Origin: Paenibacillus polymyxa
GTDB taxonomy: Bacteria; Bacillota; Bacilli; Paenibacillales; Paenibacillaceae
Direction of reading: 5' to 3'
DNA length: 64,000 nt
NCBI RefSeq assembly: GCF_001719045.1
Contig: NZ_CP015423.1
Location: 1,674,001 to 1,738,000, forward strand
Shown here: positions 1 to 8,320 of the stretch, piece by piece
Layout: the number at the start of each line of letters is the position of its first letter
Position numbering within the stretch: the first letter of the stretch is position 1
The notes under the pieces: model-generated
Told to the model about the DNA's origin: nothing
Seen by the model: only the letters and a program-made list of their open reading frames with translations
The model's database searches: none
Translations under genes and position numbers: made by a program

Positions 1-175
1 GCAAATAAGCCAGTGTCTTGCCTGTGCCAGTTTGTGAGCGCGCCAATACATGCTTTCCCTTCATTATTTCCGGTATAGCCTCTGCCTGAACTGGCGAAGG
101 CTGTGTAATTTCATGCTCAGTCAGTTTGTCCAACAGATCTTGTTCAACGCCGAGCGATTCAAAATTCAATGTCAT
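1..175 (-). CDS. DEAD-box RNA helicase, N-terminal part (runs off the window)
   Basis: Only the first 58 codons lie in the window; the gene continues beyond base 1. The start is the ATG at 175. The visible protein has the conserved upstream Phe (F5), the Q motif ITQPSPVQAEAIP at residues 23-35, which contacts adenine, and motif I SQTGTGKT at residues 47-54, the phosphate-binding loop. This order is diagnostic of ATP-dependent DEAD-box RNA helicases, which unwind RNA in cold adaptation, ribosome assembly or mRNA decay. Which paralogue (CshA, CshB, DbpA type) it is cannot be told from this piece. It is transcribed away from the window and shares no operon with the SDR gene behind it. Confidence 0.85.
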   Translation of the reverse strand, partial: MTLNFESLGVEQDLLDKLTEHEITQPSPVQAEAIPEIMKGKHVLARSQTGTGKTLAYL

Positions 176-254
176 GAAAAGGTCCAACCCCTATACGTAA
201 ATTCGTTACTCTCCATTATATGCGAAAATAGCCCTGTTACCAAATCACAAAAAT

Positions 255-299
255 AAAAGATGTCCCTCACCATAGCTAATGGCTTACGGGACATCTTTT
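255..299 (-). terminator. Rho-independent terminator after the SDR gene
   Basis: A 12-bp inverted repeat (AAAAGATGTCCC / GGGACATCTTTT) with a 21-base loop. On the minus strand it is followed by a T-rich run. The SDR stop codon (298-300) touches the edge of the stem, so termination follows translation directly. Confidence 0.75.
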
Positions 300-1077
300 A
301 TTTCTTATTCATCACACCATGACCCAGCCTGTCGGTCAGTCTGGGAGCTAACTGATACAGCTTGAGAAAAGGAGATACCCAACGTGGCAGATTAACCTCC
401 TCCTTGCCAAGCTCCATCGCTCTTACGATATGCCGTGCTACCTTATCAGGTTTTAGCATAAACCAGCTTACATTTCGAACATATCCTCCTGAAGGATCTG
501 CCAGTTCAAAAAACGGTGTGTCGATTGGCCCGGGGTTAATCGTCGTTACAGTCACTCCACTCCCGCGCAGCTCTTGCCGAAGCGCATTGCTGAAACCGAG
601 CAACGCATGCTTCGTCGCCGTGTAAGAAGAAGATTTAGCTGTCCCGATTTTCCCGGCCATGGATGCTACATTGACAATCTGTCCATGGCCCCGCTCCGTC
701 ATTTGCGGCAGAAACGCCTTGATGCAGCGAACAACACCCATGTAGTTCACGTCCATCATTTGTTCAAACTCCATCAGGTCGGTTTCATTAAAATACTCAA
801 ACTTTCCGTAGCCCGCATTGTTAAGCAATATATCGACCCGTCCGTACTGTTCCAATACTCGTGCAGCAACAGCCTCTACCTGCTCCTGGCGGGTGACGTC
901 CAGTTGGATAAGCTCATGTCTGCCGCTGATTCCCGCAGATACTTGCTTCAGTCGCTCCTGCGAGCGTGCTGTTAAAATAGGAATCGCGCCCTTTTCGCTT
1001 AACAACTGAGCGCAAAGGGCGCCAATCCCACTAGATGCACCTGTAATCACAACTATCTTGTCCTGTAGTATATTCAC
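298..1077 (-). CDS. Short-chain dehydrogenase/reductase (SDR)
   Basis: A 259-aa classical SDR, a cytoplasmic NAD(P)-dependent oxidoreductase of unknown substrate. With the chosen start it shows the cofactor loop TGASSGIG at residues 12-19, NNAG at 86-89, the catalytic Ser near 139 and the YTATK motif with Tyr152 and Lys156. An ATG at 1083 is also in frame, but its distance to the GGAGGG ribosome binding site is only about one base. The GTG at 1077 has a 6-7 base spacer and is preferred. It is a single gene ended by the hairpin at 255-299. The family covers many unrelated substrates, so no pathway is assigned. Confidence 0.85.
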   Translation of the reverse strand: MNILQDKIVVITGASSGIGALCAQLLSEKGAIPILTARSQERLKQVSAGISGRHELIQLDVTRQEQVEAVAARVLEQYGRVDILLNNAGYGKFEYFNETDLMEFEQMMDVNYMGVVRCIKAFLPQMTERGHGQIVNVASMAGKIGTAKSSSYTATKHALLGFSNALRQELRGSGVTVTTINPGPIDTPFFELADPSGGYVRNVSWFMLKPDKVARHIVRAMELGKEEVNLPRWVSPFLKLYQLAPRLTDRLGHGVMNKK

Positions 1078-1116
1078 GGTCATCCCTCCACATTAAAGAA
1101 ACTTGCTCCTTTAATA

Positions 1117-1575
1117 TTAAGAGATCATCACCTGAATATCCAGCTCACCGATTCCTTCCACCGTAAGCGGAATATAAAGGGCACGCTGAGGCACAAAAGT
1201 GGTCAAGTTTTCTGATTTCATGACCTGCGGAGGCGTAATATCCACGACAATTCCCTGACTGGACAAAATCGTACTGGCATTACCACTAATCATATTGCCC
1301 AATTCTGAAATTGCGCTTTTTCCCATCTCATCAATTTCAGTCAACACAAATCCGCCCATCATCGCTGATACCATACGTAGCGCCACCTGTTCATTCAGGC
1401 CGAACACAATATTTCCGCTAAGCTGTCCGGTCATCCCGATCATAATCCAGATGTGGTCGTCCACCAGCTCGACATTTTTCACACCAAGATTTCCGGGTGA
1501 AGGAGATACTTGGATCAATTGTTCAATGACCCGTCGCGCCGACTCCAAAAAAGGATTTATCACTTCTGCCTTCAC
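1117..1575 (-). CDS. cheX: CheX-like chemotaxis phosphatase
   Basis: A 152-aa protein of the CheC/CheX/FliY phosphatase family. These proteins dephosphorylate CheY-P and so reset the flagellar motor signal in the cytoplasm. It opens MKAEVINPFLESA, typical of CheX, and has one catalytic ExxN pair (Glu91, Asn94, in SELGN), as CheX has. CheC carries two such pairs. The start is taken at GTG 1575, ten bases from AAAGGGG. A TTG at 1581 is too close to that site. No other chemotaxis gene is nearby, so it is an orphan. Its input system must be elsewhere. Confidence 0.85.
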   Translation of the reverse strand: MKAEVINPFLESARRVIEQLIQVSPSPGNLGVKNVELVDDHIWIMIGMTGQLSGNIVFGLNEQVALRMVSAMMGGFVLTEIDEMGKSAISELGNMISGNASTILSSQGIVVDITPPQVMKSENLTTFVPQRALYIPLTVEGIGELDIQVMIS

Positions 1576-2006
1576 GATCAAAGCGCCCCTTTACGATGGG
1601 CTTTTAGACATACAACAAAAGTCCCATTTAAATTAGAATTTTTTAATTAAATATTACTGTAAAACGAATCGATCCTCAATAAAATGCTCTCTATATCACT
1701 TATCGACAGCTACCCGGTAATTTTTTATAGCTAAATCACAAAAAAATGTGAATAATGTCCTATATCTTTGCTTCTTACCGGTTTTAGATTGATTATTTTT
1801 GAAGGTTTTCAGGACTTTAGTCTTTATTTCCCAATATACCACACTTTAAGGTGCTCTGCTTCGATTCATTGCCCTTCCTGCTCGAATAACCTATAATTTA
1901 ATGAAATAAAGCATAACGACGGTTTTACATATGAACCTATGGGATTGGCTAAAAATATTCATTCTATACAGCTGCGATAAGATTAAGAAAAGAGAGGAGG
2001 AACTTC
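1576..2006. other. AT-rich intergenic region between cheX and the LysR gene
   Basis: About 430 bases without a gene, strongly A+T-rich. It lies between the minus-strand cheX and the plus-strand LysR gene and must hold both promoters. Apart from one plausible sigma-A promoter (listed separately) no repeat, riboswitch or small open frame with a ribosome binding site is evident. Confidence 0.5.
1869..1897 (+). promoter_or_regulatory. Candidate sigma-A promoter for the LysR-hisJ pair
   Basis: TTGCCC, a 17-base spacer, then a perfect TATAAT. Transcription would start near 1904, about 100 bases before the LysR start. The -35 matches four of six consensus bases, so this is plausible but unproven. 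Confidence 0.45.
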
Positions 2007-2909
2007 ATGAACATCAGTCAACTTGAAACACTTATCATGATTTCCAAAACGATGAGCTTCCGCAAAGCCGGGGAACTTCTCAATTTGACGCAGCCGGCGG
2101 TGTCCGCCCAAATTAAAAGTCTAGAGGATGAGTTCAAAACCATTCTGATTGACCGCAACCAGCCTGTCACCCTGACCGACCGGGGAGCTGTTTTTTTGGA
2201 ACACGCCGAGCGCATATTAGAGGTTGTTGAGGAATTAAGACAAAAATTATACGATCTAAACGAAACACCGCAGGGTCACATTGCGCTGGGCACCACAACA
2301 TCCATCGCTATTCAAATTTTACCGCGCGTGCTTTCCTACTTTCAGGATCAGTTCCCTCTCATCAAAACCTCCATTCAATCCATGGCTTCCTCAATGATTT
2401 ATCAGCAGGTGGAGAACGGACTTATTGATGTTGGCATCGGTTATCTGATTGAACGTAATCCCAATTTAAGCACTTCGGTTCTGTACTACGATTCCTTTGA
2501 GCTAGTCGTGTCTCCTACTCATCCACTGGCCTCACAACCACATGCTACCATTGAAGCCCTTCGGGAAATTCCGTTGATTCTGCTCTCTCCCGATACGGTG
2601 GGACGAAAATTCGTGGATGATGTATTTAAAAAGCACCAAATCGCACCTCATGTCGTGATCGAGTTGTCCAGCAGCGAGGAAGTCAAACGGATGGTCGAAA
2701 TTAATCTCGGTGCTGCCATTATTTCCAGACTATCGGTCACTTCTGAACTGCGTGCAGGCACATTAAAAATGATCCATATTCCCGAGCTGGAAGTTAGTCA
2801 TCCGGTAGGAGTGATTTATAAATCCGGCCGATATCTAAACTCAGCCATGCAGCAATTTTTAAGTGATCTGAAGGGGATGCCGGAGACGAATTTCACCAGT
2901 TCTGAATAA
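2007..2909 (+). CDS. LysR-family transcriptional regulator
   Basis: A 300-aa LysR protein with an N-terminal winged helix-turn-helix at about residues 1-60 (SFRKAGELLNLTQPAVSAQI) and a periplasmic-binding-protein-like effector domain from about residue 90. The ATG follows a strong GAGAGGAGG site. The next gene, histidinol phosphatase, starts 60 bases downstream on the same strand, so the two may be cotranscribed. That suggests but does not prove a metabolic link. The effector domain resembles CysB/CysL/YwfK-type regulators in general layout. The ligand cannot be inferred from sequence. Confidence 0.88.
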   Translation: MNISQLETLIMISKTMSFRKAGELLNLTQPAVSAQIKSLEDEFKTILIDRNQPVTLTDRGAVFLEHAERILEVVEELRQKLYDLNETPQGHIALGTTTSIAIQILPRVLSYFQDQFPLIKTSIQSMASSMIYQQVENGLIDVGIGYLIERNPNLSTSVLYYDSFELVVSPTHPLASQPHATIEALREIPLILLSPDTVGRKFVDDVFKKHQIAPHVVIELSSSEEVKRMVEINLGAAIISRLSVTSELRAGTLKMIHIPELEVSHPVGVIYKSGRYLNSAMQQFLSDLKGMPETNFTSSE

Positions 2910-2969
2910 CGTAATTCGCTATGAACACCATACGAAATATAAACCCTGATTACGAAAGGAAGACAGGCT

Positions 2970-3779
2970 ATGAAATTTGATCTGCACACCCATCATTTCC
3001 GCTGCGGTCATGCAGACGGAAACATTCGAGATTACATTGAAGCAGGCATTCAGTCGGGCTTACAAGCGATTGGTATTTCGGACCATTCCCCTTTCCTGGG
3101 CAGCGAACAGGATCAGGCTTTTCCTAAAATTTATATGGCTAAGTCACAGCTTGCTGAATACGTAGAAGAGGTACAACAGCTTAAAAAGGAATATGAAGGC
3201 CGTATTGACGTGCTCCTCGGATTGGAAACGGATTATTTTCCTGATTTTGCTGAATTATATCGTTCCACTCTGGCTCCTTATCCATTTGATTACCTCATTG
3301 GGTCGATTCACAATGTCGAAGGGAACAGCATTTTTAACCGTAACCGTTGGAACAAATTAAGCGACGCTCGTAAAATCGAGGTCAAACAAGCCTACTATGC
3401 GCTCATTCAGGAATCTGCGCGAAGCGGCATGTTTCAAATTTTGGGTCATATTGACGCAATGAAGGGAAACTTTCCTGCCTTTTCAGACATTCCTGCCGAT
3501 GAAGCCATTGATGAAACCTTGCAGGTAATTGCGGAATCCAATGTGGCGATTGAAATTAACACTTCGGGTAAAACCAAGCTAAGTGGCGGATGGTACCCGT
3601 CTGCTTCTATTTTAGAAAGAGCGCACCATTTTGGTGTGGAGGTCACTTTTGGTTCGGATGCCCATAAGCCTTCGCGGGTAGGCGATGACTGGGAAGAAGT
3701 AAAGGCAATGCTGAAGGATATCGGCTTCCGGGAATGGGTCTATTTTAAAGAAAAACGTAAAATTCCTGTGGTGCTTTAA
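2970..3779 (+). CDS. hisJ: Histidinol-phosphatase, PHP family
   Basis: A 269-aa PHP-domain phosphoesterase of the HisJ/HisK type, which hydrolyses L-histidinol phosphate to histidinol in histidine biosynthesis. The metal ligands of the PHP fold are visible in order: HTH with His6 and His8, SDH with His39, GLE with Glu86, SIH with His114, GH with His160, and GSDAH with Asp230 and His232. Length and motif order match the family. The ATG follows a GAAAGGAAG site. No other his gene is nearby, as is common for this enzyme in Firmicutes. A different phosphoester substrate is possible but less likely. Confidence 0.85.
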   Translation: MKFDLHTHHFRCGHADGNIRDYIEAGIQSGLQAIGISDHSPFLGSEQDQAFPKIYMAKSQLAEYVEEVQQLKKEYEGRIDVLLGLETDYFPDFAELYRSTLAPYPFDYLIGSIHNVEGNSIFNRNRWNKLSDARKIEVKQAYYALIQESARSGMFQILGHIDAMKGNFPAFSDIPADEAIDETLQVIAESNVAIEINTSGKTKLSGGWYPSASILERAHHFGVEVTFGSDAHKPSRVGDDWEEVKAMLKDIGFREWVYFKEKRKIPVVL

Positions 3780-3787
3780 AATTCAAG

Positions 3788-3905
3788 GTGGGAATTGCCG
3801 CTCCGCAAATGATTTGATCTTACGAACGCTGCTGCAATGGGATTGTTGGGGATTGTAATTTATACGGTGATAATTCCATTGCAAAGGCGAACGCTTAGCA
3901 AGATT
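3788..3905 (+). repeat. Intergenic repeat element, copy A
   Basis: Lies between hisJ and the alarmone synthetase gene. It shares with copy B (4681-4805) the core ATGATTTGATCTTA, then a GCAATGGGATT arm, a variable loop, the return arm ATTCCATTGC, and the block AAAGGCGAACGC. The arms can form a stem-loop. The two copies are in the same orientation and flank one gene. There is no open frame. Confidence 0.65.
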
Positions 3906-3934
3906 ATGACATCTATGTGTGAGGAGAATTACAT

Positions 3935-4675
3935 ATGCACTTGGAAGATCCTATGAACAAGCTTAAAAAGCTAAAGCATGACATCACGCGATTTATGCTC
4001 ATCTATAAATTTGCGCTCGACGAAATGGAAACCAAGATTGAAATATTAAAGCAGGAATTTCAAGCATTGCACGATTACAGCCCTATTGAGCATACCAAAT
4101 CACGCCTTAAATCTCCTGAGAGCATCATGAATAAAATGATTCGTAAAAATAGCGAGTTATCGCTGGATGCTATCAAAGATCATATTAAGGATATCGCAGG
4201 TTTGCGTATTACTTGCTCTTTTATTTCTGACATTTATGATGTCAGTAACATGCTTCAGAGACAAAGTGACTTGAAGGTACTGGAAATTAAGGATTACATC
4301 AAGAATCCCAAGCCGAACGGTTACCAGAGCCTGCATTTGCTGGTTCAAGTTCCTGTATTCATGTCGGATTGTGAGGAGCTAGTCTGCGTAGAGGTGCAAA
4401 TTCGAACCATTGCGATGGATTTCTGGGCCAGCCTGGAGCATAAAATCTTTTATAAATACAACCAGTCTGTGCCCGAAAACCTGACACGTGAATTAAAGAA
4501 CGCAGCAGATTCCGCTAATGCTCTCGATCTTCAAATGGAGCGACTGCATCGTGAAATTAAGGAGATTAAAGATGCTAGAGGTGAAGAGGACTCCATAGAG
4601 GAGCTTCGAAAGATTATGATTAATAATCAGCAAATTACGGTGCCGGCCAATTTCTTGAAGCTTCTAGGAGAGTAA
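3935..4675 (+). CDS. relP: Small alarmone synthetase, RelP/YwaC-like
   Basis: A 246-aa single-domain GTP pyrophosphokinase that makes (p)ppGpp from ATP and GDP or GTP. It has no HD hydrolase and no TGS/ACT regulatory domain. Conserved synthetase blocks are SRLKSPESIMNKM (56-68), DIAGLRITC (86-94), KPNGYQSLH (126-134), VEVQIRT (152-158) and MDFWASLEHKI (161-171). The KPNGYQSLH form is more like YwaC/RelP than YjbM/RelQ. The C-terminal helix from about 175 is charged and coiled-coil-like. The ATG follows GAGGAG; an in-frame ATG seven codons in (MNKLKKL) is an alternative. In Bacillus such enzymes respond to cell-envelope stress. No regulator site is evident here. Confidence 0.85.
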   Translation: MHLEDPMNKLKKLKHDITRFMLIYKFALDEMETKIEILKQEFQALHDYSPIEHTKSRLKSPESIMNKMIRKNSELSLDAIKDHIKDIAGLRITCSFISDIYDVSNMLQRQSDLKVLEIKDYIKNPKPNGYQSLHLLVQVPVFMSDCEELVCVEVQIRTIAMDFWASLEHKIFYKYNQSVPENLTRELKNAADSANALDLQMERLHREIKEIKDARGEEDSIEELRKIMINNQQITVPANFLKLLGE

Positions 4676-4680
4676 GATTA

Positions 4681-4805
4681 GGCGGTGCTCCACCGCTATG
4701 CGAATGATTTGATCTTATGATCGCTGTTGCAACGGGATTCACTGGATGGTATAAGCCCTTTAAAGGGTAGAATCCCATTGCAAAGGCGAACGCCTGCGCT
4801 TCTCC
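4681..4805 (+). repeat. Intergenic repeat element, copy B
   Basis: A second copy of the element at 3788-3905, in the same orientation. It has GCGAATGATTTGATCTTATG, the arm GCAACGGGATTC, a loop, the return arm GAATCCCATTGC, then AAAGGCGAACGCC. The inverted arms differ in compensating or wobble positions, which suggests the hairpin is kept. A small GCGGTG/CACCGC hairpin sits at its left end. It separates the plus-strand synthetase from the minus-strand hydrolase and may help terminate both. Confidence 0.65.
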
Positions 4806-4848
4806 AGATTCAAATTCTCCACTCCGCCTGCAGGATACAAATTTATGA

Positions 4849-5604
4849 TCAACGAATCGCGTGTTTGCTCAAAAATTGAAGAATAGAATCATTGATTAAG
4901 ATCGGCTTCTCTCTAAGCATGTGCGGTCGATGACTACAACCCGGAGCAATTAGATAACGTGAGTCTTGGACCCTTGAGCATAATTCCAGGAGTTGCTCTT
5001 CTGTGGCGAAATCATCATGTTCACCCGCGATAAATAATGCAGGGCACGTAATGCTGCTTAACTCACTACGTGTCAATTGCGGATATTGGCGCCAATCCTG
5101 TGCGCTCTGACGCATAAATTCTTGCCAATTCCCCTGATGTGCCTCCTCATGCCGATCCATCATTTGATGGATCATTTCATAACGTTCGTTTTTGATGAGC
5201 CACTCTGGTTCAAATTCATCTGCCCCCTCAGGACATGCGACTCCACTACAGCCTATGGTCGTAACGGTAGCGAACATTTGAGGGTGCTTCACCGCACAGT
5301 ATAAAGCCACATTGCCTCCGCAGCTGTACCCAATAAGATGGGCTTTGGAAATATGTAGCGCCTCCATAAAATCAATTACATCTTCTGCGAGTTGAGGGGT
5401 GCTCCATTCCAGGCTATCACATTTTGTTCTGCCATGACCCCTGTGGTCGGGAAAATAACATGTATACTTTTGCTGAAAATCAAGTAATTGCGATGAAAAA
5501 GCTAGAATTCCTCTTGAATAATGACTGTGCAAAAATATGACGGGTTCTCCTGCCCCCATTTTTTCATAATACATTTCTAAGTTCTGAATCTCTACGTATG
5601 GCAT
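4849..5604 (-). CDS. Alpha/beta hydrolase
   Basis: A 251-aa alpha/beta-hydrolase fold protein. The nucleophile elbow is GYSCG with Ser94; the acid is probably Asp197 in GEHDD and the base His225 in GCSHRPH. The oxyanion region HSHYSRG is near residue 26. Such enzymes cleave esters, lactones or C-C bonds in the cytoplasm. There is no signal peptide. The substrate is unknown. The ATG has a good AGGGGAGG site. The gene is divergent from the epimerase gene that follows; only 97 bases separate the two starts. Confidence 0.85.
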   Translation of the reverse strand: MPYVEIQNLEMYYEKMGAGEPVIFLHSHYSRGILAFSSQLLDFQQKYTCYFPDHRGHGRTKCDSLEWSTPQLAEDVIDFMEALHISKAHLIGYSCGGNVALYCAVKHPQMFATVTTIGCSGVACPEGADEFEPEWLIKNERYEMIHQMMDRHEEAHQGNWQEFMRQSAQDWRQYPQLTRSELSSITCPALFIAGEHDDFATEEQLLELCSRVQDSRYLIAPGCSHRPHMLREKPILINDSILQFLSKHAIR

Positions 5605-5701
5605 ATGATCCTCCCCTTTTCAGTCGCTCCGTATCATTTACAATCATTATTTCGTCTATCTTAATATAAATGAAAACCATTTCAGGAGGAGTGATGTAAG
5701 T

Positions 5702-6589
5702 ATGAAAAAGATACTTGTTTTGGGTGGAACGCGCTTTTTTGGCAGGAGACTGGTGGAACGTCTGCTGGAGAGTTCCGAGAACTCCGTTACCATCCTCACA
5801 CGGGGCCAAGCAAGCGATTCGTTTGGTGACCGCGTTAAGCGAATCTATGCAGACCGTACCGATCGGCAAGCGCTCGCTGAGGCGGTAGGTGAGCAAGTGT
5901 GGGACGTTGTTTATGATAATATTTGCTTTTCTCCAGATGAAGCCAGCGAAGCCTGCCGCATTTTTGATGCTAAAGCTAAGAGGTATATTGTGACCTCCAG
6001 CCTATCCGTCTATGATTCGAGCCCGGAAGTGCTGACAGAGAGCATCTTTGACCCTCAGGCTTACCCGGTTCGCAAGGGCGGGAAGGACGATTTTACATAT
6101 CAGGAGGCTAAACGGCAGGCAGAAGCAGTTTTTATGCAGCAAGCTACATTCCCTGTAGTTGCTGTTCGTTTTCCGATTGTATTGGGGACAGACGATTATA
6201 CGAAAAGACTTCACTTTCATATCGAACATGTTCGTGAAGGAATAGAAATCGGAGTCCCTAATTCCGCAGCACAAATCTCATTTATTCGTTCCGATGAAGC
6301 CGCAGATTTTCTGTTTTGGCTTGGTCACACTCCTTTAACAGGGCCTGTAAATGCTTGCTCCGACGGTACAGTGAGGATTGGAGAGCTCATTTCGATCATT
6401 GAGCAGGTAACGGGAAAACAAGCTGTGATGAAAGAAAAAACAGCAGACGAGCACATGTCTCCATTTGGTATTACACAATCGTGGTACATGGATACGTCCA
6501 AAGCCCAGTCAGAGGGGTACTCATTTCTCTCCCTACATGAATGGCTTCCAGAACTGGTAACCAGCCTGAACCGTTCTTATAAATCATAA
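5702..6589 (+). CDS. NAD-dependent epimerase/dehydratase family protein
   Basis: A 295-aa extended-SDR protein. The Rossmann motif GGTRFFG at residues 8-14 opens the protein. TSSLSVYD near 98-105 and Tyr133/Lys137 (YQEAK) are the likely catalytic elements. The layout resembles atypical nucleotide-sugar epimerases and CSP41-like reductases, but no substrate can be named. The start has an AGGAGGAG site eleven bases upstream. The gene ends in the bidirectional hairpin at 6597-6616 shared with the convergent MFS gene. Confidence 0.8.
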   Translation: MKKILVLGGTRFFGRRLVERLLESSENSVTILTRGQASDSFGDRVKRIYADRTDRQALAEAVGEQVWDVVYDNICFSPDEASEACRIFDAKAKRYIVTSSLSVYDSSPEVLTESIFDPQAYPVRKGGKDDFTYQEAKRQAEAVFMQQATFPVVAVRFPIVLGTDDYTKRLHFHIEHVREGIEIGVPNSAAQISFIRSDEAADFLFWLGHTPLTGPVNACSDGTVRIGELISIIEQVTGKQAVMKEKTADEHMSPFGITQSWYMDTSKAQSEGYSFLSLHEWLPELVTSLNRSYKS

Positions 6590-6590
6590 A

Positions 6591-6709
6591 AAAAGAGGAC
6601 CCGAAGCTTCGAGTCCCAGCAATATATATAATTCAAAGGGGGTCATGTCTATGTTGTACCCACTCTATGTTAAAGTAACTTTGCAGTTATGTTTCATTTT
6701 TGTAACAAA
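6591..6709. repeat. 120-bp direct repeat, copy 1 (left edge of the MFS-AraC cassette)
   Basis: Nearly identical to 9371-9490. It contains the GGACCCGAAG hairpin terminator, the block GGGGGTCATGTCT, and the last codons of the MFS gene (Cys-Tyr-Lys-Asn-Glu-Thr-stop read on the minus strand). Together the two copies bracket the exporter and regulator genes in direct orientation. Confidence 0.8.
6597..6616. terminator. Bidirectional terminator between the epimerase and MFS genes
   Basis: GGACCCGAAG pairs with CTTCGAGTCC. On the minus strand a run of seven T follows, so it ends the MFS transcript. It also lies just after the epimerase stop. Confidence 0.7.
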
Positions 6710-8138
6710 CTGAAATACAAATGAGCCCAGCCAAGGCAAGAAGGCCACTCGCCGCCACAGAGATAGAGAATGCCCTAATATAATCTGACAATTTAGCTTC
6801 TGAAAGCGTGTGATGAAGCGAGGAAGAGAACAAGAACCCGATCAAAGCGACTCCCAACGAATTAGCCAAGTACATAAAGGTCGTGAACAAGCCTGAGCCC
6901 GTTCCTGCCTCTTTAGCCGATACAGCACCCAGGACGACATGAGCCAGTGGCGTTGTGGCCATTCCGAGACCCAAACCATATACACCTAGTATCATGATAA
7001 TTTGAATATGAAATAGGTGGAACGCATCTAGATGTAACGATCCAATGAGCAGAAAGCTACAAATCCCCATGATTAGCATACCTGATTTCAGCACCTTGCT
7101 CCCCCACCTCTTAACCAGCCTAGACGACCATAATGAGGTAAGAAAAAAGCCAACACCTAGCGGTAAAAAGACCATACTTGTGGATCGAACATTGTATTTC
7201 AAACCGGATTGTACATAATAATTCAAAATAAAGAAGAACGAAAACATACTAAGATAGATGACAATTACCGTCAATATCCCTGCGCCGAATGACCTCTTTC
7301 TAAATATAGATAGACGAATAAAAGGCGAGCCTCCCTTCTTTTCTTTTCCCATTTGCGTAACTATAAAAGCAACCAAAACCAGAATGGACAACAGCAGACA
7401 ACCCCATGTCCATGAAGCCCAGCCCTGCTTTTGTCCGGTTGTCAACGGATAGACAAACAACAATAAACCAAGAAGCAACAGAAAAGCCCCTGCCCAATCC
7501 ATGTTTGGCACGGATCTGCCATAGGATTCCGAAATAATAGGACAAAAGAGTAACACTAACAGCCCAAAGGGAACATTAAAAAAGAAAATAATACGCCAAC
7601 CCAGGCCAAAAAGGTTCCAGTCTACCAAAAATCCACCCAGAATTAAACCAAGTGTAAACCCAACCCCAATGATAGCTCCATAAATCGCAAATACCAGCCC
7701 TTTCTCTCTGGGAAGAAAGCTGCTTTGCATGATAGATAGAACCTGAGGTTGAATCATGGCAGCTGATATCCCTTGAAGCACACGGATCATAATGATTAAC
7801 ATAGGGTGCGATACGATCCCTCCTAACAAAGCCATCAATGTAAAACCCAACACCCCGATGCATAACATGCGTCTTCTACCATACATATCTCCTAGTTTGC
7901 CACCCAATATCAAGGCCACAGCCAATCCCAGAGAATAGCCCGTAAATATGAGCTGTGCCTCCGAAAAGCTGGCGTGCAGGTCCGCCTGCATCATCGGAAG
8001 GGCAACCTGCATCATATAGGTATTCAATGAAATCAACAAAGTGGGAAGTAAAATAAGAGCTAATGCGTACCAGCGACGCGAGTCTACCTGCTGTACTGCT
8101 TGAGGATTAGTCATAGATATGGCAAAACGATCTTTCAT
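6687..8138 (-). CDS. MFS drug/siderophore exporter, DHA2 (14-TM) type, Fur-box controlled
   Basis: A 483-aa integral membrane transporter with about 14 hydrophobic segments, the length and topology of the EmrB/QacA (DHA2) proton antiporters. The loop GGKLGDMYGRRR after the second segment is the major-facilitator motif A. The start at 8138 has GGAGGAA seven bases upstream. A longer frame to 8189 would run into the Fur box and has no ribosome site. A Fur-type box lies 59 bases upstream and a PchR/YbtA-like AraC gene is adjacent. Export of a siderophore or metallophore is therefore a reasonable inference; a general drug exporter is the alternative. The last codons are in repeat copy 1. Confidence 0.85.
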   Translation of the reverse strand: MKDRFAISMTNPQAVQQVDSRRWYALALILLPTLLISLNTYMMQVALPMMQADLHASFSEAQLIFTGYSLGLAVALILGGKLGDMYGRRRMLCIGVLGFTLMALLGGIVSHPMLIIMIRVLQGISAAMIQPQVLSIMQSSFLPREKGLVFAIYGAIIGVGFTLGLILGGFLVDWNLFGLGWRIIFFFNVPFGLLVLLFCPIISESYGRSVPNMDWAGAFLLLLGLLLFVYPLTTGQKQGWASWTWGCLLLSILVLVAFIVTQMGKEKKGGSPFIRLSIFRKRSFGAGILTVIVIYLSMFSFFFILNYYVQSGLKYNVRSTSMVFLPLGVGFFLTSLWSSRLVKRWGSKVLKSGMLIMGICSFLLIGSLHLDAFHLFHIQIIMILGVYGLGLGMATTPLAHVVLGAVSAKEAGTGSGLFTTFMYLANSLGVALIGFLFSSSLHHTLSEAKLSDYIRAFSISVAASGLLALAGLICISVCYKNET

Positions 8139-8154
8139 GGTAGTTCCTCCAACT

Positions 8155-8169
8155 CTATAATGGTTATCT
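8155..8169. promoter_or_regulatory. Weaker second Fur-like site
   Basis: CTATAATGGTTATCT matches much of the TGATAATGATTATCA consensus and lies 17 bases from the MFS start codon, beside the stronger box at 8197-8211. Two sites this close would allow cooperative Fur binding. The match is imperfect. Confidence 0.4.
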
Positions 8170-8196
8170 TTGATCTTTTCATTTCTCATCTCAACT

Positions 8197-8211
8197 TGAT
8201 AACCATTATCA
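8197..8211. promoter_or_regulatory. Fur box upstream of the MFS gene
   Basis: TGATAACCATTATCA is a near-perfect 7-1-7 inverted repeat and matches 13 of 15 bases of the Bacillus Fur consensus TGATAATGATTATCA. It sits between the MFS gene (minus strand) and the 3' end of the AraC gene, where a Fur-Fe(II) repressor would block MFS transcription in iron-replete cells. Confidence 0.7.
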
Positions 8212-8320
8212 TCTATAAAGGAAGGAGGCTCTACCTACGGAGGTATTTTCTATGCCTATAGAAGGAGCACAAATGCAAAATCCTCCAAACATGATGGACA
8301 TGCTTGAAGGATTGGTTTCA

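Noticed and set aside
3788..4805. The two intergenic repeats as a CRISPR array or insertion-sequence ends
   Set aside because: Only two copies, no regular spacers, no transposase and no terminal duplication visible.
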